From JBLHGN01 sp047616325 (GTDB taxonomy: Bacteria > Pseudomonadota > Gammaproteobacteria > Pseudomonadales > Cellvibrionaceae), in NCBI GenBank assembly GCA_047616325.1, contig JBLHGN010000143.1:1-9015 (forward strand): 9,015 bases of DNA, in the 5' to 3' direction. The notes beneath the pieces are model-generated. The model made no database searches. It was not told the origin of the DNA and saw only the letters and a program-made list of their open reading frames with translations. Below are positions 7,377 through 9,015 of this stretch, piece by piece. Every line of letters begins with the position of its first letter. Position 1 is the stretch's first letter. The position numbers were made by a program, and so were the translations under genes.

Positions 7377-7415
7377 ATGAAAAAGCTAGTGTTATCGTTC
7401 GCGCGGCTTTTTCAT
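7377..7415. terminator. 10-bp inverted repeat, possible bidirectional terminator
   Basis: ATGAAAAAGC (7377-7386) pairs perfectly with GCTTTTTCAT (7406-7415) around a 19-nt loop. The A-run on one arm and T-run on the other resemble a rho-independent terminator, but the stem is AT-rich with little GC at its base and the loop is long. No intact gene ends here, so its role is doubtful. Confidence 0.25.
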
Positions 7416-7523
7416 TATGTGATCATTTTCTCCTTTTTTGAACATGTTTCGACTTAATATATTTACTTGCAAAGCCTAAGCGCTAGGCTATATCGAACAA
7501 TTAAAGTTGCACGGGGTGTTCAC

Positions 7524-7673
7524 ATGTCTGAAGCGAGAGCTGGCAACCAGCTTGTGCGCGTGGTGTCGTTTGATGTTTTACACGCTATTCTGCCAAGCGA
7601 CTCGGGCAATGCAGCATCGTTAACTTACGAAGACGCTGCCCAGGCATTTTATATGTTTTTTGGTGAGGGTTAA
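7524..7673 (+). CDS. hypothetical small protein (49 aa), doubtful
   Basis: The ORF begins M-S-E-A-R-A-G-N-Q-L-V-R-V-V-S-F-D-V and ends A-F-Y-M-F-F-G-E-G. A GGGGTG lies about 7 nt before the ATG and could act as a ribosome site. The frame is open further upstream to a TTG at 7467, giving 68 residues. I recognise no family, signal peptide or membrane segment. The composition is protein-like, so it may be a real small gene or the remnant of a larger one. No neighbour in the same orientation suggests a function. Confidence 0.25.
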   Translation: MSEARAGNQLVRVVSFDVLHAILPSDSGNAASLTYEDAAQAFYMFFGEG

Positions 7674-8172
7674 ATTCCTCACTGTGTAGCGGTAGCACAT
7701 ATCCATTATTCGCCGATGACGTGGCTAAACGCTATTGACTGAACACGCTTATGTTGCCTGGTTTTACTTTGGCCGTTAATGCTATGTTATACGCAGATGG
7801 TCAGACTTAATCGGGTGATTATGTCAATAAAAAGCTTGGCATTAAAGCTGCGTACATGTTTTCTCCGAGGGTGACACATGCCAGAATATTGTTCGTCGCG
7901 CTACCTTGGCCTTGTTTATATTTGGGATAACGCTCGAAGAATCGTAGAAACAATCGGGGCTGGGCTTTGCTTATTTGAATAATTAGCGGGAACCTCTGCT
8001 GCATTGAAGGGCGATAATGCTTGTCAAATAAAAAAGCCCGAGTCAGTAGCCTGTTTGCAACCAATGAAATACATACTGGCATCGCTAAAGGCAGATTGTA
8101 TAGCCATTCGTCTGCATCGACAGCCCTTCCTGTAAAAACGGGATTTTTCGGTGTGAGTTAATTTGGGAATGC

Positions 8173-8198
8173 TACTTCCCTCCAAGTGGAAGGAAGTA
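8173..8198. promoter_or_regulatory. 26-bp near-perfect palindrome, possible operator
   Basis: TACTTCC (8173-8179), c, TCCA (8181-8184), AG, TGGA (8187-8190), a, GGAAGTA (8192-8198). Eleven of twelve arm positions pair, with only the c/a at 8180/8191 mismatched and a 2-nt centre. So tight a centre favours a dimeric protein-binding site over an RNA hairpin. It lies just before the protein-like stretch at 8229-8400. There is no flanking gene to assign it to. Confidence 0.35.
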
Positions 8199-8228
8199 TC
8201 AACAATTAACGCTAAAATATAGCACTAG

Positions 8229-8400
8229 TATCTCAGCCAGATTATTGCCAGCGTGGCGTTCAACGAGAGCGGCTTTGCCGAACCCGTGGAGGACATCGGT
8301 CGCCTCGCCCTCGCCGAAGCTAAAAAAGAAACGAGTATGTGTTTGGTTAGGGATGTTGCCGGTGAGATGCACCGAGCGCATACGGTCGATGGTCAGTGAA
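8229..8400 (+). pseudogene. possible gene fragment without start codon
   Basis: Between TAG (8226) and TGA (8398) the frame reads Y-L-S-Q-I-I-A-S-V-A-F-N-E-S-G-F-A-E-P, then V-E-D-I-G-R-L-A-L-A-E-A-K-K-E-T-S. It is rich in G/C at third codon positions and amphipathic, which looks like genuine coding sequence, unlike its surroundings. There is no ATG, GTG or TTG with a ribosome site near its left end; the first ATG is at 8338. The opposite strand is also open (8199-8429) but its translation is less protein-like and lacks a ribosome site. I do not recognise the family. It may be a short leftover of a deleted gene. Confidence 0.3.
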
Positions 8401-8601
8401 TTCTTCCCGAAAGCCCCATTAGTGCCCATCCATAAGTAAGGCTCTATTACGGTGTAATTTAAACTGTCATCTTCACACTACTCGATGTAGTTGTTTGCAA
8501 TAATCAAACCCCTGTATCTAAGACGCAAATCGGCCCAAAGGTATTCCGCCTCGCGACGAGCCATTTTTGGACGGGAACTAATTGGATACGTTCAATTCAT
8601 C

Positions 8602-8622
8602 CTCTTTAGGGCGTATAAAGAG
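8602..8622 (-). terminator. weak hairpin just after the cheW-like stop
   Basis: CTCTTTA (8602-8608) and TAAAGAG (8616-8622) form a 7-bp stem with a 7-nt loop, 5 nt past the stop codon on the minus strand. It has no following U-run and an AT-rich stem, so it is at best a weak terminator or 3'-end stabiliser. Confidence 0.3.
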
Positions 8623-8627
8623 TCATT

Positions 8628-9015
8628 TTATGCGGATTCAACGTATTTACTCAGATCGAGTGCGATGATCAAGCGGTCTTTGTGGTGGTATGTTCCTAAG
8701 ATTAACTCGCTAGTAGTCATGGCGCCGGTATGAGGGGCTGTCTCTATATTGTCCAGATTTATTTCTATCATCTCATTGACTGCATCCACTACTAGGCCGT
8801 AATAGATACCGTGGCTTTGCATGGTAATAATTCTCCATGTGGGACAGGGTTGCTCCTCTGGAAGATCGAGCAACAGGCGCCCGGAAAGCACAGTAACCAC
8901 TTCTCCTCGCACGTTTAAAATGCCGGTGACTTCTTCGGCGGCACCCGGAACCGGGGTGGGGGGTTCGAAATTAAGAATTTCCTGAATGTCGTCAACGGCC
9001 AAACAGTAATATTCT
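8628..9015 (-). CDS. cheW: CheW-type chemotaxis coupling protein (N-terminus outside window)
   Basis: CheW is a cytoplasmic adaptor that links methyl-accepting chemoreceptors to the histidine kinase CheA. About 128 residues are visible, starting at the window edge with E-Y-Y-C-L-A-V-D-D-I-Q-E-I, which corresponds to the first CheW strand and shows that the frame continues outside. Then come P-V-P-G-A-A-E-E-V-T-G-I-L-N-V-R-G-E-V (the family's conserved N-x-R-G turn), Y-Y-G-L-V-V-D-A-V-N-E-M and I-L-G-T-Y-H-H-K-D-R-L-I-I-A-L-D, the closing strands. A TTG at 9002 is in frame but falls inside the first strand, so it is not the start. The single domain ends about 10 residues after the last strand, with no kinase or receiver domain at this end. 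A CheW domain at the C-terminus of a longer fusion cannot be excluded. Confidence 0.85.
   Translation of the reverse strand, partial: EYYCLAVDDIQEILNFEPPTPVPGAAEEVTGILNVRGEVVTVLSGRLLLDLPEEQPCPTWRIITMQSHGIYYGLVVDAVNEMIEINLDNIETAPHTGAMTTSELILGTYHHKDRLIIALDLSKYVESA

Larger units (their letters stand above)
7278..8627. other. gene-poor spacer with small ORFs and fragments
   Basis: About 1.35 kb between the IS and the cheW-like gene hold no convincing intact gene on either strand. Visible items are an 8-bp direct repeat TTAGGCGG (near 7325 and 7369), a hairpin at 7377-7415, a 49-codon ORF at 7524-7673, a 26-bp near-palindrome at 8173-8198 and a protein-like stop-free stretch at 8229-8400. Several other short ORFs lack ribosome sites and recognisable motifs. 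The pattern fits eroded genes rather than a designed regulatory region, but no parent genes were recognised. Confidence 0.5.

Noticed and set aside
7819..8082. 87-aa basic ORF on the minus strand
   Set aside because: No Shine-Dalgarno before the ATG at 8082, no recognisable family or motif; kept only as part of the gene-poor stretch.
8199..8429. 76-aa ORF on the minus strand
   Set aside because: No ribosome site, and the opposite frame (8229-8400) looks more like coding sequence; probably its shadow.
8491..8733. 80-aa ORF on the plus strand
   Set aside because: Overlaps the 3' end of the cheW-like gene in antisense and has no family features.

Overview
The window reads as a moderately AT-rich proteobacterial chromosome segment. 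The biosynthetic-type arginine decarboxylase, the carboxy(nor)spermidine-type enzymes, the CheW adaptor and the IS4-type element together suggest a free-living, probably marine or aquatic, gammaproteobacterium. No taxonomic marker gene is present, so this placement is an inference.

Positions 1-5143, all on the minus strand, hold a four-gene polyamine operon read from right to left: speA (arginine decarboxylase, TTG start), a saccharopine-dehydrogenase-like carboxyspermidine dehydrogenase, an NspC-type carboxy(nor)spermidine decarboxylase, and an agmatinase/ureohydrolase (speB-like). Arginine would be decarboxylated to agmatine. Either agmatine is hydrolysed to putrescine, which is then aminopropylated with aspartate semialdehyde (carboxyspermidine route), or agmatine is aminopropylated directly and the ureohydrolase acts last (carboxyaminopropylagmatine route). 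The gene order fits the second route step for step. The ureohydrolase is broken here: a 10-bp perfect tandem duplication five bases after its ATG shifts the frame, and a second frameshift appears at the window edge.

Positions 5144-5748 are the upstream region of speA. No gene was found there. Positions 5749-7277 are a decayed IS4-type insertion sequence of about 1.5 kb with 15-bp perfect terminal inverted repeats. Its transposase is split by an apparent internal deletion and a 1-nt deletion, and its N-terminus is probably eroded too.

Positions 7278-8627 form a gene-poor stretch with only weak small ORFs, one protein-like fragment without a start, a hairpin and a 26-bp near-palindrome. Positions 8628-9015 (minus strand) are the C-terminal part of a CheW-type chemotaxis coupling protein that runs off the window.

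Two pseudogenes, one dead IS and a long fragment-rich spacer show a locus undergoing erosion next to three intact core metabolic genes.
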